Assembly: GCF_007993755.1 (NCBI RefSeq)
Contig: NZ_CP042467.1
Coordinates: 5,666,001-5,730,000, forward strand
Length of the DNA: 64,000 nucleotides
Reading direction: 5' to 3'
Source: Microvenator marinus
Lineage (GTDB): Bacteria; Myxococcota_A; Bradymonadia; Bradymonadales; Bradymonadaceae
A model generated the notes under the pieces. The model did not search any database. It had not been told where the DNA came from and saw only the letters and a program-made list of their open reading frames with translations. The first letter of the stretch is position 1, and every line of letters starts with the position of its first letter. Both the position numbers and the translations under genes were made by a program. Shown one piece after another: positions 39,757-47,982 of the stretch.

Positions 39757-41343
39757 TTACGGTTTTGATTCCGAAGCTCTTGATTCGGTGCCTCGCTTTG
39801 CGAGCGCGTTGATGTTCTTGACGCGTTTGGACACGATGCCAGCCAGTTTCAAGGTGGCCATAAAAGAGCCCTTTCCACGCTCGATAAGGGCGTCTGCCAA
39901 CTCTTGAAGTTGCTCGTCGGCAGGAATCCACCACGGATCGGGAGCGCTCGACTTATCAATGAAAAGGGTCCTTGGCCGCGTAAAGACGTGATAGGCCCAC
40001 TGGCTTGACGCGACCCCAGTGCCCGTCTCTTTAACCCCGGTCCACGGTAGATGGGTCATGGTGCCGGTGATCGCATGGTTGTTCACCAAAGCGACTCCGA
40101 CATGGAGTCTCTTGGCTAAAGCCTTTCCCTTTTTGATATCACGCGTCCAAACCGATCCATTGAGCCCATACGGGGAATCGTTGGCGAGTTTGACCGCTTC
40201 GTCTTCGTTCTTGACTCGGATGATCGCTAGTACGGGGCCGAATGTTTCTTCCTTGGCCACGAGCATGTCGGGCGTGCATCGATCGATGAGGGTTGGTTTC
40301 CATCCGTATCCGTCTCCCGTTGGACCACCTTCGCATACGATGGTTGCGCCTTTTTGAGAGGCGTCTTTGACGTGGGCGTCCACGATGTCGAACTGCGCAG
40401 GGTTCTGGATTGGGCCAAGCTCACTGAAGGTCTGGTTTGGGCCGTTAACCCTGAGGTTGGAGAAAATTGCACCGAGCAGGGCAACGAACTCGTCTGCGAT
40501 CGAATCTTCCACAAAAACCCGCTCAATCGCCGCACAATTGTGTCCACAGTTATGGACCGACCATTGTGCAATTCCGAGAGCCGTTCGTTGGAGATCACAA
40601 TCCGAGAGTACAATAGCGGCGTCTTTACCCCCGAGCTCGGCAGAAATTGGAATCAAGAGTTCCCCCGCACGAGCGCTAACTTTCCTGCCGGTCGCAACAC
40701 TCCCGGTAAACGTCAACGCATCGATCCCAGACTCCACGAGCTTTGCTCCGACCTCGCCTGAGCCCTGAACCAGGGTAACGACATCTTTGGGCAAGACTTT
40801 TTGACATGCATCCCAAAGCCAGGCTCCAGTTCTTGGCGTGTATTCGCTCGGCTTGATGACCACGGTGTTTCCCGCCAAGAGTGCGGGGAAGAGGTGCTTC
40901 CAGAAATTTCCGAGCGGGTAGTTCCACGGGGCGATGATGGCTACGACACCTCTCGGTAGAAGCTCCACAGTAGCGGATTTGCCGGGGTACTCGATTTTGG
41001 AGATTGGCATCTTCTTTGGCCGTAGCGTATCTCTTGCGACCTTGATGTGGGTTTGCACGGCCGCGGGCAGTGAAACCAGTTCACTCATCGTGCACTCGAG
41101 CTCTGAACGTCCGGTCTCCATGGACATGATCTTGGCGGCATCTTGGTGATGTTCGAGAATGAACTTGGCCAGATCTGTCAGGTGCCGCGCACGCGTTTCC
41201 AGCGGTAGCTCCGACCATGCTTTCTGAGCTTGTCGCGCGCGAGCGACATGCGCTTCTATCTCGGACAACGGAGTTGATTCCGTCGGGTCCAGCGGTGTGC
41301 CGTCGCTCGGATTGATTGAGCCTGGGACATAATCAGGTTGCAT
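39757..41343 (-). CDS. Aldehyde dehydrogenase
   Basis: This 528-aa NAD(P)-dependent enzyme has the cofactor-binding IAPWNYPLGNFWKHLFPALLAGNTVVIKPSEYT and GSVATGR, the general base Glu in ELGGKDAAIV and the catalytic Cys in NCGHNCAAIERVFV. The C-terminal extension (about 470-528) is Lys/Arg-rich. The group resembles coniferyl or succinate-type aldehyde dehydrogenases, but the substrate is not readable. AAGGAA precedes ATG 41343. It is divergent from the threonine aldolase gene and heads the minus-strand run toward dusA. Confidence 0.9.
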   Translation of the reverse strand: MQPDYVPGSINPSDGTPLDPTESTPLSEIEAHVARARQAQKAWSELPLETRARHLTDLAKFILEHHQDAAKIMSMETGRSELECTMSELVSLPAAVQTHIKVARDTLRPKKMPISKIEYPGKSATVELLPRGVVAIIAPWNYPLGNFWKHLFPALLAGNTVVIKPSEYTPRTGAWLWDACQKVLPKDVVTLVQGSGEVGAKLVESGIDALTFTGSVATGRKVSARAGELLIPISAELGGKDAAIVLSDCDLQRTALGIAQWSVHNCGHNCAAIERVFVEDSIADEFVALLGAIFSNLRVNGPNQTFSELGPIQNPAQFDIVDAHVKDASQKGATIVCEGGPTGDGYGWKPTLIDRCTPDMLVAKEETFGPVLAIIRVKNEDEAVKLANDSPYGLNGSVWTRDIKKGKALAKRLHVGVALVNNHAITGTMTHLPWTGVKETGTGVASSQWAYHVFTRPRTLFIDKSSAPDPWWIPADEQLQELADALIERGKGSFMATLKLAGIVSKRVKNINALAKRGTESRASESKP

Positions 41344-41460
41344 GAATGGTTCCTTTTATTCGCGTGAGCGGTCGTTTTCTTCGCATGTCGCACTAGTTAG
41401 ACGGTTGCAAAGAGTAGAATCAAGTGAAAGATGGACAAAACTGTTGTGGAGATGGCGCCA

Positions 41461-42468
41461 ATGATCGATTTGAGAAGTGATACCGTGACTCGCCCGAGTG
41501 CTGAGATGAGAAGGGCGATGGCGGATGCACCGGTCGGGGACGATGTCTTTGGGGATGATCCCACGGTCAACAAGCTCGAAGACGTAGCAGCGCAAATGTT
41601 GGGGATGGATTCGGCGGTCTTCGTGCCTTCGGGTACTCAAGCCAATTTGATCGCGCTTATGACCCATTGCCAGCGTGGCGATGAATATATCGTCGGGCAA
41701 AGCGCCCATACCTATAAGTACGAAGGGGGAGGCGCGGCTGTGTTGGGGAGTATTCAACCCCAACCCATCGATGCTGAGGCTGACGGGACTCTGTCTTTGG
41801 AGCTTGTGAAGTCCAAAATCAAACCAGACGATCCGCATTTCGCCCGGACTCGACTCCTCGCCCTTGAGAACACGACCGACGGGAAGTGCCTGCCGCTCGA
41901 TTATTTGGCGCAAGCGAGGCGGTTTGTGAATGAACACCAATTGGCGTTGCACCTCGATGGCGCGAGGGTCTTCAATGCGGCGGTGGGTAGCGGCGTAGAT
42001 GTGAGAGAGATCTCAAGACATTTTGACTCGGTATCTGTCTGTCTTTCAAAGGGGCTCGGCGCGCCGGTAGGCAGCGTCCTTTGCGGAGGTCAGGCGTTTA
42101 TCCAGCAGGCGAGGCGCTGGCGCAAGATGTTGGGCGGCGGCATGCGACAAGCCGGAATCATAGCGGCCGCAGGGCTCTTCGCTCTCGAAAACAATGTCAA
42201 AAGGCTAAGCGACGACCATGAAAACGCTGAATTCCTAGCGACGGGTTTGCAGGGGTTGCAAGGTGTGGATGTGGTTGCATGTTCAACGAATATGGTCTTC
42301 TTGGACTACCAGTGCGATTTTTCTCGTTGGGAATCCCATCTTGAGGAGGCTGGCATCTTAGCAAAGGTCGGGAAAAGAACTCGATTGGTCACACATTTAG
42401 ACGTGAGCCGAGACGATATTGAGCACGTTATCAACGCGCACCGTGAATTTTTTGGTGAGTGCCCTTGA
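41461..42468 (+). CDS. ltaE: Low-specificity L-threonine aldolase
   Basis: This PLP enzyme splits L-threonine or allo-threonine to glycine and acetaldehyde. The 335-aa protein starts MIDLRSDTVTRPS, the exact family N-terminus, with GGAG 9 nt upstream; ATG 41431 would add ten residues. Motifs are PVGDDVFGDDPTVNKLE, FVPSGTQANLIALM, ALENTTDGKCLPLDY, HLDGARVFNAAV and the PLP lysine in VCLSKGLGAPVGSVL. The stop codon lies inside the 3' end of the overlapping tRNA gene on the other strand. Confidence 0.92.
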   Translation: MIDLRSDTVTRPSAEMRRAMADAPVGDDVFGDDPTVNKLEDVAAQMLGMDSAVFVPSGTQANLIALMTHCQRGDEYIVGQSAHTYKYEGGGAAVLGSIQPQPIDAEADGTLSLELVKSKIKPDDPHFARTRLLALENTTDGKCLPLDYLAQARRFVNEHQLALHLDGARVFNAAVGSGVDVREISRHFDSVSVCLSKGLGAPVGSVLCGGQAFIQQARRWRKMLGGGMRQAGIIAAAGLFALENNVKRLSDDHENAEFLATGLQGLQGVDVVACSTNMVFLDYQCDFSRWESHLEEAGILAKVGKRTRLVTHLDVSRDDIEHVINAHREFFGECP

Positions 42469-42533
42469 TGGGATTCGAACCCATACTGGACGGATTTTAA
42501 GTCCGCTGCCTCTACCGGTTGGGCTACAAGGGC
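42460..42533 (-). tRNA. tRNA with UAA (Leu) anticodon and short variable loop
   Basis: The 74-nt gene folds into a complete cloverleaf: 7-bp acceptor stem (GCCCTTG with CAAGGGC), a 3-bp D stem with an 11-nt loop (GCC/GGC), a 5-bp anticodon stem (one G-T pair) with loop CTTAAAA, and a 5-bp T stem (ATGGG/CCCAT). The anticodon TAA reads leucine UUA/UUG. Discriminator A fits leucine identity; CCA is not encoded. The D arm is of tRNA-Leu type, yet the variable loop is only CCAGT, 5 nt, where bacterial tRNA-Leu normally has a long arm. The 3' end overlaps the ltaE stop region by 9 nt. Confidence 0.85.
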
Positions 42534-42540
42534 GTGCGGC

Positions 42541-42569
42541 CTTATACGCGACACATCCGAAGTCGACAA
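42541..42569 (-). promoter_or_regulatory. Promoter of the tRNA gene
   Basis: On the minus strand TTGTCG (42564-42569), a 17-nt spacer and TATAAG (42541-42546) lie so that transcription would start at about the tRNA 5' end. This supports an expressed tRNA gene rather than a relic. Confidence 0.6.
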
Positions 42570-42649
42570 GCCTTGGAAAATGATCTGGCACCACCTTATG
42601 GGTTGAACTCATGGGCAATGCGCGTGAGAATGCAGCGTACCTAAGCGAA

Positions 42650-43822
42650 ATGGACAACATGAATAGAAGTATTGCGGCTCTTATCGCGCTTTTGCTGGTA
42701 TTTCCCGTCTCAGCGTCTGCTTTCATCGTCACGTCGGACGGCTCGGATGTAAACGTGCGCGGGGCGAATATGGCCATTCTCCACGGTGGGGATGAGCAAA
42801 CCTTGATCATGTCGGTCGATATCGAAGTTGAGACGGACTCCGAGGTTGTGTGGATCCTACCGCTTCCAGCACCTCCATCACGCGTTGAACGTGCCGGGGA
42901 CATGCTCTGGAGCGAGATTACGAGTTCGATGCAAGTCAGCCGTCTTGCGCCTCCGAAGTCCCGAGGTGAAACGGCAGAAGACGATGAAGTGGAAGGACGC
43001 GTTATCGAAGGGGCAGATGTTTCAATCGTGTCGTTTCCAAATCAGGGAGAGGATGCGCGATCAAAGCTCATCGAAGACGTCGGGGAGGAGGCGAAGAAGC
43101 TGCCATTGAGTTTCTACTCCGATCAAAATTGGACCTTTGTGCGCATGAAGTGGACTGCAAAGGCGGGCCGTCAGCGCACAGCGCCGCTAGTTTTTGATTT
43201 CAAGACCCCGTTTGCGGTGGCGCCAGTGCGTTCTCTGGCTTCGGACAAGGGGACAGATATCTCAATCTATCAGTTCTTGGGGGCTGCACCTGTAGAGGAC
43301 CACTATTTGGATGCGTTCAGCAAAGGCGGGCAGGTTGCCAAGGACCGTAGGAAGTCATCTGGCTGGGCGATTCTTAGTGAAGAGTGGATGATGGGTAGAA
43401 CGGTTTTCTTTGCTCGAGATTTGAAGCTCTTGGTTCGAAATCATTACACCGCGAGATTCTCGGAAGAGGGGCGTGGCTACTTTCAGGCTGTTATTTTTGA
43501 CGGACTCGACAAGAAGAAGGTCCGCAATTGGAAGGAAGATTTGCTTTTTGCCGATCGCGGAACGTCAATGAAAGTCGAGAGTGTGGAGCAGGCTGCGATT
43601 GAGGAGGCCGACATCGAGGACACGCCAGAAGCCGCTGAAGGCGAGGCGCCCGTGGAACAAGAGCCGGCGGCGGAGGCACCCGCGGAAGGGGCAGAAGAGG
43701 TCAATGATGCGGAATCTGGAGGGGAAGAAGCACCGATGGATTGGACATTGATTCTAGGTGTGAGCGTGCTGATTGTGGTAGGCGGACTTGTTGGCATGAT
43801 TCAGCTGATGAGGATGCGATGA
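42650..43822 (+). CDS. DUF2330-like membrane-anchored protein
   Basis: The 390-aa product has a signal peptide (LLVFPVSASAF), a domain resembling DUF2330 (HGGDEQTLIMSVDIEV, VVWILPLPAPPSRVE, FYSDQNWTFVRMKW), an acidic Glu/Ala/Pro-rich linker (about 320-360) and a C-terminal membrane helix (LILGVSVLIVVGGLVGMIQLM). It is probably exported and membrane-bound. Starts at 42650 and 42659 are both possible; neither has a strong ribosome-binding site. Its stop overlaps the next gene by 4 nt. Confidence 0.7.
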   Translation: MDNMNRSIAALIALLLVFPVSASAFIVTSDGSDVNVRGANMAILHGGDEQTLIMSVDIEVETDSEVVWILPLPAPPSRVERAGDMLWSEITSSMQVSRLAPPKSRGETAEDDEVEGRVIEGADVSIVSFPNQGEDARSKLIEDVGEEAKKLPLSFYSDQNWTFVRMKWTAKAGRQRTAPLVFDFKTPFAVAPVRSLASDKGTDISIYQFLGAAPVEDHYLDAFSKGGQVAKDRRKSSGWAILSEEWMMGRTVFFARDLKLLVRNHYTARFSEEGRGYFQAVIFDGLDKKKVRNWKEDLLFADRGTSMKVESVEQAAIEEADIEDTPEAAEGEAPVEQEPAAEAPAEGAEEVNDAESGGEEAPMDWTLILGVSVLIVVGGLVGMIQLMRMR

Positions 43823-44280
43823 GAATTATTGTTTTGGTACTACTCTTCTGTTTTTCGGCTCCTGTTTTCGCACAGGTCGATGTTCGTCCAATCCCAGGAA
43901 TGAAAGATGGGATTGACCCTCGCGAACACAAAAAGATCAAGATGATCGAGTCGATGCAGAAGCGAAAGGCTAATAGAGACGACCTGGTCGAGCATCGACG
44001 CGAAAAGCTTCGCCGTGTCAGGTCCCCCGAGGCACAAGCCCAGACGAAAGAGATCTACCAAAAACATTATCGAAACTTGGCCAGAATTGTTCGGTTGGGA
44101 GAAATCGCTAAGAAGACCGGCAATAGAGAACTCGCCAAAGACGCCAGACGCTTGATGGGCATGGAGAATAAGCGCCACGAAATTGCGCTTCGCCGTGCGA
44201 AGTCGCCTTCAAAGCCCGCCACGGGGTCAGAGGCGCAAAAAGATTCCGGCCCCGACGCTGAGCCATCGAGCGCACCTTGA
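43819..44280 (+). CDS. Small basic secreted protein
   Basis: The 153-aa product has a signal peptide (LLFCFSAPVFAQVDVRP) and a highly charged helical body (EHKKIKMIESMQKRK, HRREKLRRVRS), ending in a Ser/Pro/Ala-rich tail. I recognise no family. It overlaps the upstream DUF2330-like gene by 4 nt and may work with it in the envelope. A hairpin of 7 bp lies downstream (44315-44338). Confidence 0.6.
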   Translation: MRIIVLVLLFCFSAPVFAQVDVRPIPGMKDGIDPREHKKIKMIESMQKRKANRDDLVEHRREKLRRVRSPEAQAQTKEIYQKHYRNLARIVRLGEIAKKTGNRELAKDARRLMGMENKRHEIALRRAKSPSKPATGSEAQKDSGPDAEPSSAP

Positions 44281-44362
44281 CGCTGCAAAATTTGGCGTGA
44301 TAGCTTCCGCGCGCCCTCGTGGGACCATTGGCACGAGGCGACGCGTATCTGGAGAACGTTTA

Positions 44363-46303
44363 ATGAATAAATCGGTGTATTTGGGCCTACTTGTTGCGGG
44401 TCTTTCGAGTTCTATAGCTTTTGCTCAAGATGCGTCGCAGGCGCCGCCCGAGGAAGTTCCGGCTGAAGAAGTTCCGGCTGAAGAAGTTCCGGCTGAAGAA
44501 GTTCCGGCTGAAGAAGTTCCGGCTGAAGAAGTTCCGGCTGAAGAGGTTCCGGTTGAGGAAGAGCCTGTCGAAGAGCCCGCCGAAGAGAGCTTTGAGTCCG
44601 CATTTGGGGATAGTCCAATCGCAGACTTGGCCACCGAGGAGTTTGAGCCACTCGAAGATATCGAAGAAGGCGTGTTGGCCACGATCATTCCTGCGAAGGT
44701 CTATCCGAGAATAGAGTGGAACGGCGCGTTCCGATTCCGCTCGTTGATCGGAGTCAATTGGGACTTGGACACAGAGGGTACATCGGCGAGCGCTCCTGCG
44801 TTGGAAAGTTACGTGCCTGCGGCATCCCCGGATAGCGATCGTCGCACCATCGCTCGTTCCGATAAGCAGGCTCTCTGGTCTTCCAATATGCGGCTGCGCC
44901 TTGAGCCTACCATCCACATCACGGACGAACTCGGGGTACACCTTGAAGTCGACATGCTTAGAAATGTGCAATTCGGCTCCATGCCTATGGCACATCCATA
45001 CGCAGTTTTGACCTCTGGGGACCAGCTCTCGCCGCGTGAAACCGAGTGGTTCCAAAACGCAATCCAGGTCTATGAGGCCTACGGTTACGCCGACACCCTG
45101 CTGGGAAATCTTCGCGTAGGACGTATGGATGACCATTGGGGTCTTGGAATGTGGGTCAACGACGGGGACTGTGCCGATTGCGACTTTGGCAACACGGTCG
45201 ATCGTTTCGAGTACTCAGGCAGCATGTTTGGGCTGCACGCGACGCTCAGCGTTGATTTTCCAAATGAAGGTGTTTCAACTCGAAGCAACCAAGACCTCTT
45301 GAATCAGGCCTTCGATGCGGCCCAGATTGACGACGCTGACCAATACACAATCTCCATCTTCAAAGGCGCAAAGACGCGTGAAGAGCGTGAGCTTGAGCAA
45401 CGGCGTTTGTTGGAAGAGGGCGCCGTGGTACTCGGCGGCGGGCTACTTTATCGCTACCGTACCCAAGAGGGACAATTTGACTCCACGCCAGCAGGCCTTA
45501 ATCCTGAGGCGCCTCCCGGACTGATTTACCTTGGGTCAAGCCAACACATCTTCGACCTCGTAGGCGAGCTCAAGTGGCAGCCCACCTACGATAAGTCAGC
45601 ACACGTCAAGATTGAGGCTCTGATCGGATTTGGTCAGGTCGACAATACGTCAGGGCTTAGCGTGGGCGGCGATACGGAGCCATCTGCCGGAGACGCGATC
45701 AACTGTTTCGACGAAAGTACTCGGCTCGCAAATCCTGACCGATGTCTTTCCGGGCAGACCGATATTCTGCAATTTGGCGCGGCCATGGAATCGGAGTTTC
45801 ACTTTGGAGGCCCGGTTCGCTTTGGCGTTGACGCTGGCTTCGCTTCGGGCGGAGACACCGAGAATTGGGGTTACGCCGGTGATGATTCGAAATTCTTCCG
45901 CTTTAATCCAGACTACAACGTTGACCTCATCCTCTTCGAGCGTGTGATCGGTACCGTTACTAACGCTGCTTATTACCGTCCGCATATCTCGGCGCGTTTC
46001 CTCGAGTCAGGCGGCCGCTACTTGGAGCTCGATTTTGCGGGTGTGTTCTCCCATGCGCTTGAAGTCGACGCGACTCCAGGCCAAGACCGATTCCTCGGGC
46101 TCGAATTCGATGCAGGGCTAAGCTACAACCTTGTCGAGACGTTCAGCGCTGGCCTTGAGGGCGGTATCCTCTTCCCATTCCAGGGACTAGCCGCGCGTGA
46201 GGATGCACGCCGACTTCTACCTATTGGCGGAACCTTCTTTGATCAGTCGGTTGACCCGGGCATCGCCTGGACGGTTCAGTCCAAGTTTTTCTGGAGCTTC
46301 TAG
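44363..46303 (+). CDS. Outer-membrane barrel protein with VPAEE repeats (TIGR04551-like)
   Basis: The 646-aa product has a signal peptide (SSSIAFAQD), an acidic proline-rich repeat (VPAEE units, about residues 31-65) and a large beta-rich domain starting RIEWNGAFRFRSLIGVNWDLDT and ending in FFWSF, typical of outer-membrane barrels. It resembles the TIGR04551 family described in Myxococcota; that identification is from memory. GGAGAA 6 nt before ATG 44363 sets the start. The repeat region may span the periplasm. Confidence 0.75.
   Translation: MNKSVYLGLLVAGLSSSIAFAQDASQAPPEEVPAEEVPAEEVPAEEVPAEEVPAEEVPAEEVPVEEEPVEEPAEESFESAFGDSPIADLATEEFEPLEDIEEGVLATIIPAKVYPRIEWNGAFRFRSLIGVNWDLDTEGTSASAPALESYVPAASPDSDRRTIARSDKQALWSSNMRLRLEPTIHITDELGVHLEVDMLRNVQFGSMPMAHPYAVLTSGDQLSPRETEWFQNAIQVYEAYGYADTLLGNLRVGRMDDHWGLGMWVNDGDCADCDFGNTVDRFEYSGSMFGLHATLSVDFPNEGVSTRSNQDLLNQAFDAAQIDDADQYTISIFKGAKTREERELEQRRLLEEGAVVLGGGLLYRYRTQEGQFDSTPAGLNPEAPPGLIYLGSSQHIFDLVGELKWQPTYDKSAHVKIEALIGFGQVDNTSGLSVGGDTEPSAGDAINCFDESTRLANPDRCLSGQTDILQFGAAMESEFHFGGPVRFGVDAGFASGGDTENWGYAGDDSKFFRFNPDYNVDLILFERVIGTVTNAAYYRPHISARFLESGGRYLELDFAGVFSHALEVDATPGQDRFLGLEFDAGLSYNLVETFSAGLEGGILFPFQGLAAREDARRLLPIGGTFFDQSVDPGIAWTVQSKFFWSF
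44453..44557 (+). repeat. 15-bp tandem repeat (VPAEE coding)
   Basis: GAAGTTCCGGCTGAA occurs six times without change (44453-44542), followed by a degenerate seventh copy (GAGGTTCCGGTTGAG, 44543-44557). Each copy encodes E-V-P-A-E. Copy-number change keeps the reading frame, so length variants are likely between strains. Confidence 0.95.
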
Positions 46304-46318
46304 CTCCTCAGTTCAAGT

Positions 46319-47260
46319 TTACGGCTGAGTCACCCAACCTAGCTTCGTGTGATCGAAGGGGGCCAGACCCTTGTTCTCCAGGGTTTCTCGTAGATTTGTG
46401 ACCAGCACCTTGAATTGGTGGGTGGAGAGGGCTTGTAGGGAGTCTCGAGCATAGAGCTCGCTCTTGAAATACTTCTCAAGTTCGTTTGAAACCGGGCAGA
46501 CTTGAGATTCGTGAAACCAGGCAAAGGGCTCCGGTTCGCCATCCGGGTTCATTTGAGCCACCATCTTCCAGTTCAAAGCCCAACTTGCAAACCCAACGTT
46601 CCTGGATTGCGGCAAGATGTCTCGGCAAAGGGCCAAGAAGAGTCCTTGGACTTCAGGGTCAAAGAAGTAGAACTCTTCGCTATAGAAGAGTGCGTTATGA
46701 AAATAGGAGGGCGTGGTTACCAGACCGTCGAGCTGTAGACGCTTACAGGCTTGCCTGAGAAGCTCCATGACCTGTTTACCAAGTCCAAGTCCCGGGAAGT
46801 TCTGGCCGGGCAGGGGAGGGCGGCTAGCGTCGAAATGAGCCAGGGGATTTTGCATCTGTAGCCACTCCACGTCCAACACGTTGAGGAACTCTCTTTTTAG
46901 GCGCGCCGCCAGTGCTCCACTCGGTTTGATATGTCCTCGACGCACAACGAGTTCGATCAGCGGGACGTCAGGGCATTCGGGCTTCTTTCCCCAGAACCTG
47001 AGCATATGCTCTTCGGAATCGTTGAAGATTAACTCGAAGTCTACCTCTTCAAACCCTTGCTCCTTAAAGTCCTCAATAAATCCGTATTTCTTAAACGCAG
47101 TTTCGAGGCCTTCTTTGGTGTAGAAGCCGAGCCAGAGTTCAGGTTCCGATGCGAAGAGGTCTTCGATTCCAAGTTCTTCAAGTCCGAGCGCGCCTTTCTG
47201 CAGGTCAAGACGACTGATCGAGTTGAACACACGGTCGTATTTTCGCTTGTATTCGGTCAT
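46319..47260 (-). CDS. Hypothetical protein with possible GNAT-like fold
   Basis: This 313-aa soluble protein has no exact family match that I recognise. The segment LPGQNFPGLGLGKQVMELLRQACKRLQLDGLVTTPSYFHNA resembles the acetyl-CoA-binding loop and helix of GNAT enzymes (GLGLG followed by a helix). Aromatic patches such as FYSEEFYFFDPEVQ follow. It overlaps the upstream lipoprotein gene by 4 nt. Treat acetyltransferase activity as a guess. Confidence 0.6.
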   Translation of the reverse strand: MTEYKRKYDRVFNSISRLDLQKGALGLEELGIEDLFASEPELWLGFYTKEGLETAFKKYGFIEDFKEQGFEEVDFELIFNDSEEHMLRFWGKKPECPDVPLIELVVRRGHIKPSGALAARLKREFLNVLDVEWLQMQNPLAHFDASRPPLPGQNFPGLGLGKQVMELLRQACKRLQLDGLVTTPSYFHNALFYSEEFYFFDPEVQGLFLALCRDILPQSRNVGFASWALNWKMVAQMNPDGEPEPFAWFHESQVCPVSNELEKYFKSELYARDSLQALSTHQFKVLVTNLRETLENKGLAPFDHTKLGWVTQP

Positions 47261-47973
47261 TGCGGGCCGTTGCTAGATGCTGCTGCGTCACGACTTGGAA
47301 CAGATGCGTAGACTTCCTCGGAAGGCTCGCCCATGAGCGCGAATGTGTCGGTTTGACTCGTTGAACTTAATGTCACCAGCGAAACTCTGTATGCATAAAC
47401 GCCTTCTGGTTCAACCGCGGTGTCTACCCACTCTGAGGTCGGTACATTGAGTTCCGCGACGCGTTCGAATGGAGTGCCTCTAAGCACGTTTCGACGAAAG
47501 ATTATTGCGGATGATTCCTCGTCAACTTGCCATTTGACTCTAACAAAGTCTGCCTCAGCAGACGCCACAACGTGTGGTTTGAGAGGCTGAGGTCCAAGCT
47601 CAAAGGTAAGCTCCGCTGAACCAACACGCTCTTCTCCATTCATCATCAAGAGAGCATAGACGTAGCGGCCCGCAGCATTGTTGGGATCTCTTAGGGTCAA
47701 GCCCTCGCTTAGCTTTTGGTTCAACGATGCGTCGATGTTCAAGGTGAGGATGTTTTGAGGCTCTTGGTCCTCAAAAACCTTGAAGACTTCGATGTGAGTG
47801 AACGACACCTCTGACGACTGAACCTCCAGCAATATCGCATTGGGGCGAACTTCCAAGACGTTCAAACTCAGAGTTGAAGGTGCAGCCGGTCCATCTTCCC
47901 ATTCGAAAATGGGTGTGCTGGTGGCGCATCCGGCCACCAAGAGGATTCCAATGCATGCAAGAACGACCTTCAT
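47257..47973 (-). CDS. Lipoprotein with fibronectin-III-like domains
   Basis: The 238-aa product has a lipoprotein signal (GILLVAGCAT) and a beta-rich body, with strands such as LSLNVLEVRPNAILLEVQ and a second half DFVRVKWQVDEESSAIIFRRN... ending with PEGVYAYRVSLVTLSS, a pattern typical of fibronectin type III folds. It probably sits in the periplasm or on the surface. It overlaps the GNAT-like gene by 4 nt; the stop of the PiT gene's neighbour region is close. Confidence 0.65.
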   Translation of the reverse strand: MKVVLACIGILLVAGCATSTPIFEWEDGPAAPSTLSLNVLEVRPNAILLEVQSSEVSFTHIEVFKVFEDQEPQNILTLNIDASLNQKLSEGLTLRDPNNAAGRYVYALLMMNGEERVGSAELTFELGPQPLKPHVVASAEADFVRVKWQVDEESSAIIFRRNVLRGTPFERVAELNVPTSEWVDTAVEPEGVYAYRVSLVTLSSTSQTDTFALMGEPSEEVYASVPSRDAAASSNGPQ

Positions 47974-47982
47974 GGCCGTAAG

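Noticed and set aside
44453-44557. CRISPR-like array
   Set aside because: The units are contiguous 15-bp copies with no spacers and encode protein.
44387-45136. 249-aa minus-strand frame containing FSRNF repeats
   Set aside because: The repeats are the reverse reading of the VPAEE tandem array; the plus-strand signal peptide and barrel are clearly the true gene.
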